This document shows, piece by piece, positions 1 to 8,144 of a stretch of 11,502 bases of DNA. A model generated the notes under the pieces. The model was given only the letters and a program-made list of their open reading frames with translations. It made no database searches and was not told where the DNA came from. The position numbers and the translations under genes were made by a program. Origin of the DNA: Euperipatoides rowelli (lineage: Eukaryota > Onychophora > Udeonychophora > Euonychophora > Peripatopsidae); NCBI GenBank assembly GCA_003024985.2, contig PXIH01S0002006.1; one strand, written 5' to 3'. The stretch's first letter is position 1. Each line of letters starts with the position of its first letter.

Positions 1-707
1 ATAATAAATATCAGTTAATATTTAGTTAGTGTAAACATTACAGTTTGTAGACGCATAAGCTTTCTACTTTGTAAAAAGATGCAGAATTCTCTTTTTATTT
101 TTTTTATTTTGTAATTAATAACAGTAAACTTGCTTTAATTATCCATTATCTTTATCGAACATCAGAATTTCACAATCATTAATAATATTGTGATTAGGAT
201 TATCTATTTTATTCCTTATTCGTATTCCTTATTCGTATTTTTAAGCTGAAAACAAAAACAACTTTAAAGTCCTGATTGAAACTTAAATACGATTATGGTA
301 TGACATCTATTAATGCCATTTAAAGGCATAACATCTAAAGACAAAATTTAAAAACAGGGGCTAATTCAACCGCTTTATCACTAGTGTAAACTTAAACTAC
401 TTATCAATAATACAAACTATCATACTATTTCATTTTGTATGGTCTTAAGCATTGCTTAAAATAAATAGAAATGTACTTTATAGCGTTCATAATCATAGAT
501 TGTGATCGGTATCTGGAAGATCATGTTAATGAAAATCATTATACAACTCCAACTCTAAGTTGTTGGTTGTAAACAGAGTCAGAAATTACCAATGTGATAT
601 CCAAAATACAAGTTATACCACTGAGTACGAATAAAAAGTAATGAGGAAAAAATTGCAATGCAATATAATGCACATTTTATGTGACACCAAAATATCTATT
701 ATAATAA
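1..707. other. AT-rich spacer, no gene seen
   Basis: I find no reading frame, RNA gene or terminal inverted repeat that I can support here. The only local structure is a 13-bp tandem duplication at 211-236. The rest is AT-rich sequence with stops in every frame, typical of intergenic or intronic animal DNA. Confidence 0.7.
211..236. repeat. 13-bp perfect tandem duplication
   Basis: The unit ATTCCTTATTCGT occurs twice head to tail (211-223 and 224-236), followed by a partial third start, ATT. It is a simple slippage-type duplication with no visible function. Confidence 0.9.
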
Positions 708-1456
708 AAGGCTAATGCTGCTCTTCACTTTTATGAATACACACGGATAAATGACGCCATTTATAAAAACACATACTATAGCTAAATGATGCTCTTTACA
801 AATACACATGGCTAAATGATGCTTTTTATTAAAAAAATGGATAAATGCTGTTTTTTATAATACATTGATAAATGATGCCCTTAATATATGCACATTGCAT
901 ACAGATAAATGAAGCTCTTTATAAAAAATGATGCCCTTTATAAATACACACGGCTAAGCTAGACCCTTTATAATATGCATGAATATGATGCCCTTTATAA
1001 ATACACATAACTGACACCCTTTATAAATAACCACGGATAAAGGATGCTATTTATAAATACACATGGATAAATGATGCCCTTTATAAATACAAACAAATAA
1101 ATGATGCCCTTTATAAATACACATGGCTAAAATATCCCCTTTATAAATACACATGGATAAATGATGCCCTTTATAAATCCACATGGATAAATGATGTCCT
1201 TTATAAATACACACAAATAAATAATGCCCTATATAAATACACATTCTAAATGATTCCTTTTATAAATACACATGGATGAATGACGCCTTTTATAAACACA
1301 CACGGATAACTGATGCCCTTTATAAATACATATGGTTAAATGATGCCCTGTATAAATACACAAGAATAAATGATGCCCTTTATGGATAAATGATGCCCTG
1401 TATAAACACACACGGATAAATGATGCCCTTTATAAATACATATGGATAAATGAAGC
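708..1456. repeat. 30-bp minisatellite array with TATAAATA cores
   Basis: About 25 units of 30 bp follow the pattern CCCTTTATAAATAC, then ACATGGATAAATGATG. The right part (about 1030-1456) is nearly in register. The left part (708-1030) is more degenerate, with insertions, deletions and substitutions. One unit near 1381 is shortened by about 20 bp. A block at 1291-1335 recurs at 1401-1445 with one mismatch, showing a recent 110-bp segmental duplication inside the array. Because 30 is a multiple of 3, the minus strand reads as runs of a 10-residue repeat (MCIYKGHHLS-like) at 1047-1244 and 1229-1411. I treat these as artefacts of the period, not as genes. Most units contain TATAAATA on the + strand, a good match to an animal TATA box, but no transcript start can be inferred. 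Confidence 0.95.
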
Positions 1457-2530
1457 GGGGAATTTAATCAGTACCAATAAAGGTTTAACATGGTCTTGTT
1501 CTTATTTTTTTCATCATTTTGATGTATCTTAAGCTAATTTCAAATTTATTTTCATTACAACTCAACAAAACAGACCATTCAGTGTGACACCGGCCTTAAT
1601 ACAGGACAAAATTATAAGATAAAACATTTATATACCTAAAGAAATTAAATCAGAGTAAATTTTTAAATTAAACTATAAATTATAAAAATATTCTTATACT
1701 GATGAAAAGCATAATCACAATAAACATACAGTACATAACTTTTAAACATATCCATGCAAGTGGATTTTATAGGGTTAATAACTAACTCTGACAATCTATA
1801 ATTTGCATGATTAAATTTTCAGCTTGATAGCTAAAGTCCTTTTTTAAAATTTCATTCAGTAACACAGACAGAAATTAGAAATTTCATTAAAATAACCAAA
1901 ATGTGAAATTAAAAAAAAAAAAATAATAAACATTATAACAAATAATTATTTTATAAATAAATGTGAATTATTTTATTGATTTTTTTTTTTTTTTTTATTA
2001 ATATTATTTTCATAAATATTTAATTTTTCGACATAAATCAGACACACGGGAACTAATTATCATTTAAAATTTTCAAATTGCTTAATAAGGATGATATTTG
2101 TAGCCTAAACTTTGACATTTTAAATAAACTTTAAATGTAATTTCAAGATGAAACGACTTTCTGACTTCGAATGAATTTGCAGCAGCCAAAGTTAACCCGA
2201 CGAGAAATAATCAAAGAAAAGATTTTGAGGACAATTTTAATTTATGAAAACTTTATTCCTCAAAAATAATTGAAAATGGACGGTCATCATCCATCATGAA
2301 ATATGAGTATTCAAAAGAGAGTAGGATTTAACTTAATAATATTAATCAATCTTCTTAAACTTTTAAGAAATCAAATGCCATCAAAGTATTTTGAAAAATC
2401 TCAAATGAATCGAAAATTTCTAAGAGAAGTTTATGAAAAAGAAATTTATCTTATGGCAATCTTTGGAAATCTTTGCATTTCATTCTGAACAGATGAAAAT
2501 TGATTTTTTTTATTTTATTTATTCTATGAG
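1457..2530. other. AT-rich spacer with A13/T17 inverted tracts
   Basis: No gene is supported. The stretch holds an A13 run and a T17 run facing each other (1911-1996). It also holds two short purine-rich open frames on the + strand, 2171-2269 and 2303-2488 (32 and 61 residues), which match no family I recognise. Elsewhere stops are frequent in all frames. Confidence 0.6.
1911..1996. repeat. Inverted A13/T17 homopolymer pair
   Basis: A13 at 1911-1923 is followed by TAATAAA, and T17 at 1980-1996 is preceded by TTTATTGA. The two ends are therefore roughly complementary over about 20 bp, with a 56-bp AT-rich spacer. This could fold as a hairpin or be the remains of two oppositely oriented poly(A) tails. 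No element body is recognisable on either side. Confidence 0.6.
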
Positions 2531-3355
2531 AAATAGATAAGCGCATAGGTGCCGACTTCCTCAAACGTACGAACACCCATGTAAAAAAAAATAAAGATTA
2601 TAGCCTAAGGAGTAATGTGTTGATAACATAAAATGTCTATGTGGGTGTTTTGTGATGAAAAACAGGGGTCCAACAAGCATGTCATAGTGACGTAATTTGA
2701 TATGAGTTTGGCACTAAAAATAAGTTTTGTTCTTTTTTTTTTTATATAATTAAAGACAACCTTATTTAACACTACAAGGTTTAGTAAACCTTAAAATAAA
2801 ATAAACCATAAATCAATAATAATTATGGTTGCCAGATAAAGTTTGTCTTGTTTATAAATTTTTGAACACAATCATGAATATTCACAGTCATAAGCATTTC
2901 CAAGTTTTAACAATTTTATCACATCAAATTCTGGCGTTCAGGTAATAACTTAGTTGCTTTTGAGAAATAAATTGTATTAGACATTTTTGGATAATTACAG
3001 TTAGAAGATGGGTATAGAGTGCAGTTCCAGAAATTTGTTTACTTGAAATTGTATCTTTATATGCACAGAGAATACATTTTTTTATGTGCACAATTAGCAT
3101 TTAATGTTAAACTATGATAGTTGGGTTTAGAGCTAAGGTTAGGATAAAAGAGTCTAAAAGAGTAATATTATGTTAGAAATGTAAATTTGCTTTATTATGG
3201 TATTTAATAAGCAATGTGAGATGTAGTCTGAACTGTAGTCTTACGATCTCGTAAATCTATTGAATTCTAGTGATCTTGTCATTAGGAAGGTTCCCGGAAC
3301 CATATCCTTGGTCTATTATAAAACTGAATTTTTTAACTAGAAAGGTGTTGATTTA
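2531..3355. other. AT-rich spacer, no gene seen
   Basis: I find no supported gene. Minor structure consists of an 8-bp inverted repeat, AACACCCA (2572-2579) and TGGGTGTT (2642-2649), and an odd-length palindrome GGTTCCCGGAACC at 3289-3301. Both are short enough to be chance. Confidence 0.6.
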
Positions 3356-3360
3356 AGAAC

Positions 3361-3425
3361 AAAATCTACTAAGTTGCGGGAGTTGAAAATAAGTTTTATT
3401 TTCACCCTACTTGGTGCTATTTTAT
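3361..3425. repeat. Imperfect hairpin with perfect 9-bp core
   Basis: The core is TGAAAATAA (3384-3392), loop GTT, then TTATTTTCA (3396-3404), a perfect 9-bp stem. The complementarity continues outward with gaps: the left flank around AAATCTACTAAGTTGCGGG pairs loosely with the reverse complement of the right flank around CCCTACTTGGTGCTATTT. The whole could form a stem of about 25-30 bp. It could be a MITE core, a hairpin RNA precursor or chance in AT-rich DNA; the sequence alone does not decide. Confidence 0.45.
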
Positions 3426-3569
3426 GGCAACAGTATTTAGGGGGCATGGAAGAAATAATAAACTCATTCTTTAAAAAAGTAATAAACCAATAAAATTATC
3501 TTGTCAATTAAAATTTACACCACAAGATAAAATTGATATAAATCATTTCAAATTTTCTTCATCTTAAAT

Positions 3570-3770
3570 CAATGATGCTCAACTTTGGGGATTGCTAAAA
3601 AATCAAGTTGAGAGAGGGGGTCACTTAAATTATTTTCAGATAGTAATTGGCAATTTCGGTTTATTTCATTTATTCAGAACTGATATATTTGATATATATT
3701 TAAAAAAAGGGATGCAGAAATTTATTTAACATCTTAGGGAGTCATTGTGACAAAATCTCGAGCATCATTG
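3570..3770. mobile_element. Candidate hAT-like MITE, 201 bp
   Basis: The ends form a perfect 11-bp terminal inverted repeat, CAATGATGCTC at 3570-3580 and GAGCATCATTG at 3760-3770. Just inside the left end there is a subterminal hairpin, CTCAACTT (3578-3585) with AAGTTGAG (3605-3612), followed by a G-rich GAGAGAGGGGGTCAC stretch. The CA(A/G)TG.TGCTCAAC terminus and GGGGGTC interior resemble non-autonomous hAT elements of animals. The length is too short to encode a transposase and no reading frame remains. The expected 8-bp target duplication is not clear (TCTTAAAT on the left, CTTTAGAA on the right, 4 of 8 matching), so the family call is an inference while the inverted repeat is directly visible. 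Confidence 0.55.
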
Positions 3771-3846
3771 CTTTAGAAAAACAAATTTCACTCTTAAAAA
3801 TGCTGAAGACTATGATAACATTCTTGTTACAAATTTAATCACTGTT

Positions 3847-4006
3847 GCACTAGTAGGACCCAGTGATTTGAAACACCAACCGATTACTTATAGGTATTAA
3901 CACATTCACTTTGGATGACCTGGATCTGAGTATGCATAAGCTTTGGTGATATGCAGATGACTCGCATCCCAGTCATCTGTGTTACAAGTTTCAACAGGTC
4001 ATTATA
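3847..4006 (+). pseudogene. Non-LTR retrotransposon RT fragment with YADD motif (broken)
   Basis: In one + frame, 3896-4006 reads TFTLDDLDLSMH, then KLW and a TGA stop, then YADDSHPSHLCYKF. The run resembles the reverse-transcriptase palm of CR1/L2-type LINEs, where a TSPLGDI...LSxH stretch is followed almost at once by YADD(S/T) and a short LY.SF-like tail. YADD (3950-3961) contains the two metal-binding aspartates of RT motif C. Upstream, in another frame, GCACTAGTAGGACCC (3847-3861) reads ALVGP, reminiscent of the SVLGP segment that normally precedes it. A 12-nt insertion carrying the stop separates LSMH from YADD, and spacing elsewhere is disturbed, so this is a dead fragment. The N-terminal endonuclease and the thumb are absent. 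It is the most GC-rich patch of its neighbourhood, consistent with a former coding region. A chance YADD cannot be excluded. Confidence 0.5.
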
Positions 4007-4064
4007 AATATTCGAATTTTAAGCATTATTTTATTATTTTAGAGCATGAAATAGGAATTTAAAA

Positions 4065-4257
4065 AGCGAATTTCTTGATCATTTGAAAGGTAAGCTCTAC
4101 AAACCTTAGGTGGGGGTAGCTACCTGGCTACAGCCAGTTGTCTCTTAGTTTTAGAAAGTTACATCCTTAACAATCCAATCACAATAGAGCAGTGAGCATT
4201 GAATGGGGTGTGGCAACATTTCTTGAAACTTTTTTTTTTTGATAGCGAATTTCTTGA
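4065..4257. mobile_element. Segment flanked by 14-bp direct repeats (possible retroposon insertion)
   Basis: AGCGAATTTCTTGA occurs at 4065-4078 and again, identical, at 4244-4257. The 165 bp between them end in T11 (4230-4240). The interior is less AT-rich than its surroundings and holds two adjoining palindromes, GGTAGCTACC (4115-4124) and CTGGCTACAGCCAG (4124-4137). A 14-bp flanking repeat is the usual size of a target-site duplication made by LINE machinery. The homopolymer is T rather than A on the strand where a 3' tail would be expected, so a standard SINE does not fit well. The duplication could instead be two copies of a dispersed repeat. Confidence 0.4.
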
Positions 4258-4442
4258 AAAGAAAGTGTATTTCGTTACATATTTGGATGAAAAATAAATC
4301 GTATTAAAAAAATACAAATTAAATATTTAAGTTTTCAAAATTTTAAATATATATTTTTTTAACATTTCATAAAAAATAATAAAATTAAATTGTCCCTTTC
4401 ATCTTTATAGTCTCCTAACATTGGGCATTCAAATCTACTGTA

Positions 4443-4469
4443 CCCCCCCCCCCCCCCCCCCCCCCCCCC
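4443..4469. repeat. Poly-C run, 27 bases
   Basis: Twenty-seven consecutive C (G27 on the minus strand) lie in otherwise AT-rich DNA. Such a run can form an i-motif or a G-quadruplex and is prone to slippage and miscounting, so the exact length is uncertain. It abuts the higher-GC sequence GCAATGGTGGACCCTGTGGG. Confidence 0.95.
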
Positions 4470-4719
4470 GCAATGGTGGACCCTGTGGGACCTAATCTCC
4501 GCCTCTGGAATCTATCGTTCTGTATATGAATTTTAAACAAAACCTCTCCTACATACTCTTGTGTAAATAATTATTATTTTAAACAGTTTATAGATTAGTT
4601 TAGAATTCCTTTTGTAAAGCTTTTTGTGATCTTTTTTGTAATTTCAAATTTATTTACTAAAGAAATCTAATTATAAAGAATGTTAGTTACCAAAATAAGC
4701 CTGAAGGGATATGAAAGTT

Positions 4720-4761
4720 TATTATAAACAATGACATCATTATTATAAACAATGACATCAT
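4720..4761. repeat. 21-bp perfect tandem duplication
   Basis: The 21-bp unit beginning TATTATAAACAATGACATCA occurs at 4720-4740 and 4741-4761 without mismatch. Perfect identity in neutral AT-rich DNA suggests a recent duplication. Confidence 0.95.
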
Positions 4762-5202
4762 TACTTGGTAACATTTTATAAGTAGACTAGTAAATGATAA
4801 AAGAAATACTACATGATTCACTTGCTTGCTATGTACTAATTAATCATTCAATTAAATTTCTTCATCTTAATTATCAAAGTAACAATGGGTTTTGTAATCA
4901 GTTTAAGTTTAATTTAATCATTTTCCCCAGTGACAAACCCTTGACAACTTTTAATGAAATCTAAAAGGTCACTAAGAAAACTTTGTAATACTTTTATTAC
5001 AAAATTAATTTTTTTTAAAAAATTAAATACTGTAGTTTTAATTAAGTTTTTTTTTTCTTGGAATCAAAATGTCATAATATTACAAATTTTAAATTAATTT
5101 GTGAATATAAAGTTATAAGTAATAAATTTACGCAAAGTTTACAGTACCTCACTCATATTTTATTGATACATAAGTCTTAATGATAAAGATTATTATATTT
5201 CC

Positions 5203-5266
5203 TAGTGTTGGGTCATTCTTGATGACTTGTTCATTTTGTATGACTCAAGACTGAGTGATCATTCTC
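5203..5266 (+). other. hAT-like terminal motif beside the second array
   Basis: TAGTGTTGGG at 5203-5212 is followed by TCATTCTTGATGACTTGTTC and then sequence that grades into the first array units (GAGTGATCATTCTCTGTTC). TAG/CAGTG-TTGGG starts with alternating ATGA and TCAT boxes are typical of hAT transposon ends. I find no matching inverted end to the right of the array, so this is a one-sided resemblance only. Confidence 0.3.
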
Positions 5267-5997
5267 TGTTCATAAGAAAAGGGCTGATCATTCATACCAC
5301 CATTATCTGTTCAATAGCAAAAGGCTAATCGTTCACACCATCATTCTCCGTTCAGGAAAAAGGCTGATCATTCATACCATCATAATCTGTTCAGGAGAAA
5401 ATGGCTGATCGTTCACACCACATTCTCTGTTCATGAGAAATAGGATAATCATTCACATGACATCACCATTCTTTGTTCATGAGACAAAGGCTAATCATTC
5501 ACACCACATTCTCTGTTTATGAGAAAAAGGCTGATCATTCACACCACAGTCTCTGTTCATGAGAAATAGGATAATCATTCACATCACTATTCTTTGTTCA
5601 TGAGAAAAAGGCTGATCATTCACACCACATTCTCTGTTCATGAGAAAAAGGATGATCATTCACACCAACATTTTTTGTTCATGAGAAAAAGGCTGATCAT
5701 TCACACCACATTTTCTGTTCATGAGAAATAGGATAATCATTCACATCACCATTCTTTGTTCATGAGAAAAAGGCGGATCATTCACACCACATTCTCTGTT
5801 TATGAGAAAAGAGCTGATTGTTCACACTACCATTTTATGTTCATGAGAAAAGTGCTGATCATTTGCATCTAATTCTCTGTTCCTGATAAAAAGGCTGATC
5901 ATTCACATCACATTCTCTGTTTATGAAAGAGATGATTGTTCTCACCCACATTCCCTGATCATGAGAAAAGGCCTAATCATTTGAATCGTCATTATCT
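5252..5997. repeat. 40/41-bp minisatellite array with ~81-bp higher-order period
   Basis: About 18 units follow the pattern TGTTCATGAGAAAAAGGCTG, then ATCATTCACACCACATTCTC. Successive unit starts (the TGTT or its variant) fall at 5267, 5308, 5349, 5388, 5428, 5474, 5514, 5554, 5595, 5635, 5676, 5716, 5757, 5797, 5838, 5878, 5918 and 5956. From 5554 to 5878 the spacing alternates 41 and 40 bp, giving a two-unit period of about 81 bp. A variant unit with AGGATAATCATTCACAT starts at 5428, 5554 and 5716. The 81-bp blocks at 5554 and 5716 differ at only about two positions; the block at 5428 carries a 5-bp insertion. Many units contain the palindromes TGATCA and TCATGA. No open frame runs through the array, since 40 and 41 are not multiples of 3. 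Confidence 0.95.
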
Positions 5998-7240
5998 AAA
6001 TATCAATGAAAGATATAAAAAATCTTACTGACACAAGAAATTAAATAATATTTAAATAGCCTACTATAAAGTATGCTGTAATCTTATGAGAAGTGAAAGT
6101 TACAAGACTTGCTGACTTCATAGTCATGTGCAATCAGCTACCTCTTACATAACTGATCAAAATAATGACATTTGGAGTGTGAGTTTTGAGTGCTACTTCT
6201 TACTTAATAAGAACAATTGAATCCTACATTAAATTCCACCATAAATATATAGTTAAATAAATAATTTCTTGTCTTTTAAGCTGTTTTAATTAAAAAGTGA
6301 AACCAAATTAAATTTCTTAAGCTATTAAAAATATATTTACCATTCCAAAAGCAAACCCGATATTTGTGTACTTAATACAGTAGTCATTTATCTGAGGGTT
6401 GGGCAAACAGATAAATTAAAAAAGTGAGGTAAAAATATTTTATAATTAGAATGAAAATATTAAATGAATTCTTAAATGAATATTGTTGTTTGTCCTAAAT
6501 TTAAATGGTGTCACATTTACTACTAGTGGGTAGTGGCAAATATGTAGCTGGAAGAAGAAATAGTTAGCCTACACAATGTTGAACATGGCTAAGAATCGTC
6601 CAGTTCACATTTAATATTACAAATATTGGTCATTTTTTAACCTATTTCTATAATTACTAAACTTTTTTTTTTAAAAAATAACTCCATTTGACTAGTTTTT
6701 CATATAGCCTAGTTTAATATGTTTATACAGAATTTGCACCATTCTAAAATTAGCATTATTCATGGAAGCACATTAAACTTTCAAAGTGATTTGGGATCAA
6801 AAACATTGATAATATAATTTGATGACCTACTAGCTGCAAACCATTTGAACCATCATCCCAAGGGAAGTTAAAATCTACAGGAAAATTTATAAATTATAAA
6901 AAAATTGCTATACATTGTATAATATGACACATCCATATTAAGAATTCATTAAACAATGTTTACCACTTAGATTGGGGAAAGTTTCTCTCTCAGATGGCAA
7001 TATCGTCCAAAAATAAAAAAAATATAAAAAATAATTCTATACTTATTCACCTATAACATCATGTTTGACTAATAAATGTGTCTTTACAAATTAATATTTC
7101 TAGAGTATTGCTATAGGTTAATATGGATACATTTTGCTGATGTAAGCACATACAGTACTTCATAAATATGATTAAAATAGACATTGAAAACTAGGAATTA
7201 GATAGATGGAAATAATACAATAATGATAAATATGAAAGAA
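5998..7240. other. AT-rich spacer, no gene seen
   Basis: I find no supported gene, RNA or element ends. On the minus strand a pyrimidine tract ending TTTCTTCTTCCAG (intron side of 6548) is followed by about 33 codons without a stop (from 6547 downward). It could be a 3' splice site and terminal exon, but the reading frame resembles nothing I know and the composition is not distinct. Confidence 0.5.
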
Positions 7241-7254
7241 AGAGAGAGAGAGAG
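7241..7254. repeat. (AG)7 microsatellite
   Basis: Seven AG dinucleotides lie here, preceded by GAAAGAA. It is a simple repeat at the left edge of a less AT-rich stretch. Confidence 0.95.
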
Positions 7255-7304
7255 CAATTCCGGCTGCTCCTTATTTCCGGAGTCATTAAAATGTTAGCTG
7301 GTCA

Positions 7305-7440
7305 ACACTAAAACCATCCTCCTTTCCCATTCTACTAATAGATCCTTAACTCAGCCCAACCATCTCCCTAACCTTGAAAACCCAACCATCTTCTAATATA
7401 GTTATTTCTAAACCTTCCCTCCACTCCCCCCACCCCATCA
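7305..7440. other. Strand-asymmetric C-rich tract
   Basis: Within 7321-7440 I count about 49 C against only 4 G on the + strand, with clusters such as CCACTCCCCCCACCCC. The minus strand is correspondingly G-rich, with GGTTAGGG and GGTTGGG motifs that look like degraded telomere-type or G-quadruplex repeats. There is no open frame of note. The abrupt composition change relative to the flanks suggests an inserted or expanded sequence, but no boundaries are visible. Confidence 0.6.
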
Positions 7441-7711
7441 ACGGGACAGTTCATGTAATACACTCTGTGGGTGAAAATTAGAAAACATTTTCACCTTTCA
7501 ATATTAGATTGATTGAGTTTCCAAACTATGCTTCTAATTTATTGCTTCCACAAGCTTAATTTTATATTTGAAGATGAAAGTCTCCATTTCATTTTTGTGA
7601 GAGTCTAATTTTCTATTTTTAAAAAAAGGAAAAAAATAACTATTGCAACATAACAAGTCTGGCTTTTGATAAAGCAATTTTTATAAGAAAACATGACAGT
7701 TTGTCTGAACA
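7441..7711. other. AT-rich spacer before the second RT relic
   Basis: I see no recognisable feature. The piece closest to 7711 could be the eroded upstream continuation of the RT relic, but no motif is legible. Confidence 0.5.
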
Positions 7712-7908
7712 AGACATGTCGTCTTACTAGCTGACAGAGAGAAATAATTACAAGGTAAAATATCTTGGAATATATATATCAAATAAAAATAAAAATGAGC
7801 AGATTGGTAAAAGCTACAGTAGACAAGTCAAATCATTTTTGAAATGACAGTATTGGAAATTGAATTACTGATACAATAATGTACTTTTTTAACTCTTGTG
7901 AAACTAAT
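7712..7908 (+). pseudogene. Decayed non-LTR retrotransposon RT, palm/thumb junction
   Basis: Three pieces in successive frames match the order expected of a LINE reverse transcriptase of the type with KYLG...EI motifs. HVVLLADREK (7715-7744) resembles the run after YADD (DDVVLLADSEEDL). An open piece, 7731-7844, reads KVKYLGIYIS, then NEQIGKSYSRQVKSFLK, matching the fKYLG.ii...(N)E.EI..RI..AK.aF block. NSCETN (7891-7908), preceded by VLF, resembles vLLYGCETWT. Each step needs a frame change. The first two pieces overlap, whereas a complete element has about 50 residues between them, so an internal deletion has occurred. The catalytic YADD itself is not legible. It is a relic, not a gene, and is of a different RT type from the relic at 9078-9619. 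Confidence 0.65.
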
Positions 7909-8144
7909 GGTTCACTAATGGCTCATTGTAATGTGTAACTTTGGGCCATTGACACAAACTTATTTTCCAAATGATTGAGAATAAGTTAACCATCAAACTT
8001 GAGACAATATAACCTATTAAGACCCAAATTATGATACCCATATGACTTTCTGAATAATATCTATTATAATAATTTACAACTCTGTCTATCTGTAATGCTG
8101 CTGAGTGGCACTATTGTCAGAACACAGGTTTATAAAGTTAGTAA

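Larger units (their letters stand above)
4258..5201. other. AT-rich spacer with poly-C and a 21-bp duplication
   Basis: No gene is supported. The stretch contains the C27 tract and the 21-bp tandem duplication listed separately. A short higher-GC piece at 4470-4525 directly follows the C run and may be part of an unrecognised repeat. Confidence 0.6.

Noticed and set aside
1047-1411. Minus-strand open frames of 65 and 60 codons
   Set aside because: They lie wholly inside the 30-bp tandem array and exist only because the period is a multiple of 3.
2303-2488. 61-codon + strand open frame starting MSIQKRVGF
   Set aside because: No recognised family, no splice or promoter context, and composition like the surrounding AT-rich DNA. 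The nearby 32-codon frame at 2171-2269 was rejected for the same reasons.
2572-2649. 8-bp inverted repeat AACACCCA/TGGGTGTT as element ends
   Set aside because: Too short, with mismatches beyond 8 bp and no target duplication; expected by chance over this length.
3954-3979. Perfect 9-bp inverted repeat as a terminator or tRNA arm
   Set aside because: No T-tract follows, no tRNA fold or A/B box fits, and the same bases read as the YADD stretch of an RT relic.
5252-5997. CRISPR array
   Set aside because: Repeats and would-be spacers are equally similar from unit to unit, the unit is one continuous 40-41-bp monomer, and the window is clearly eukaryotic.
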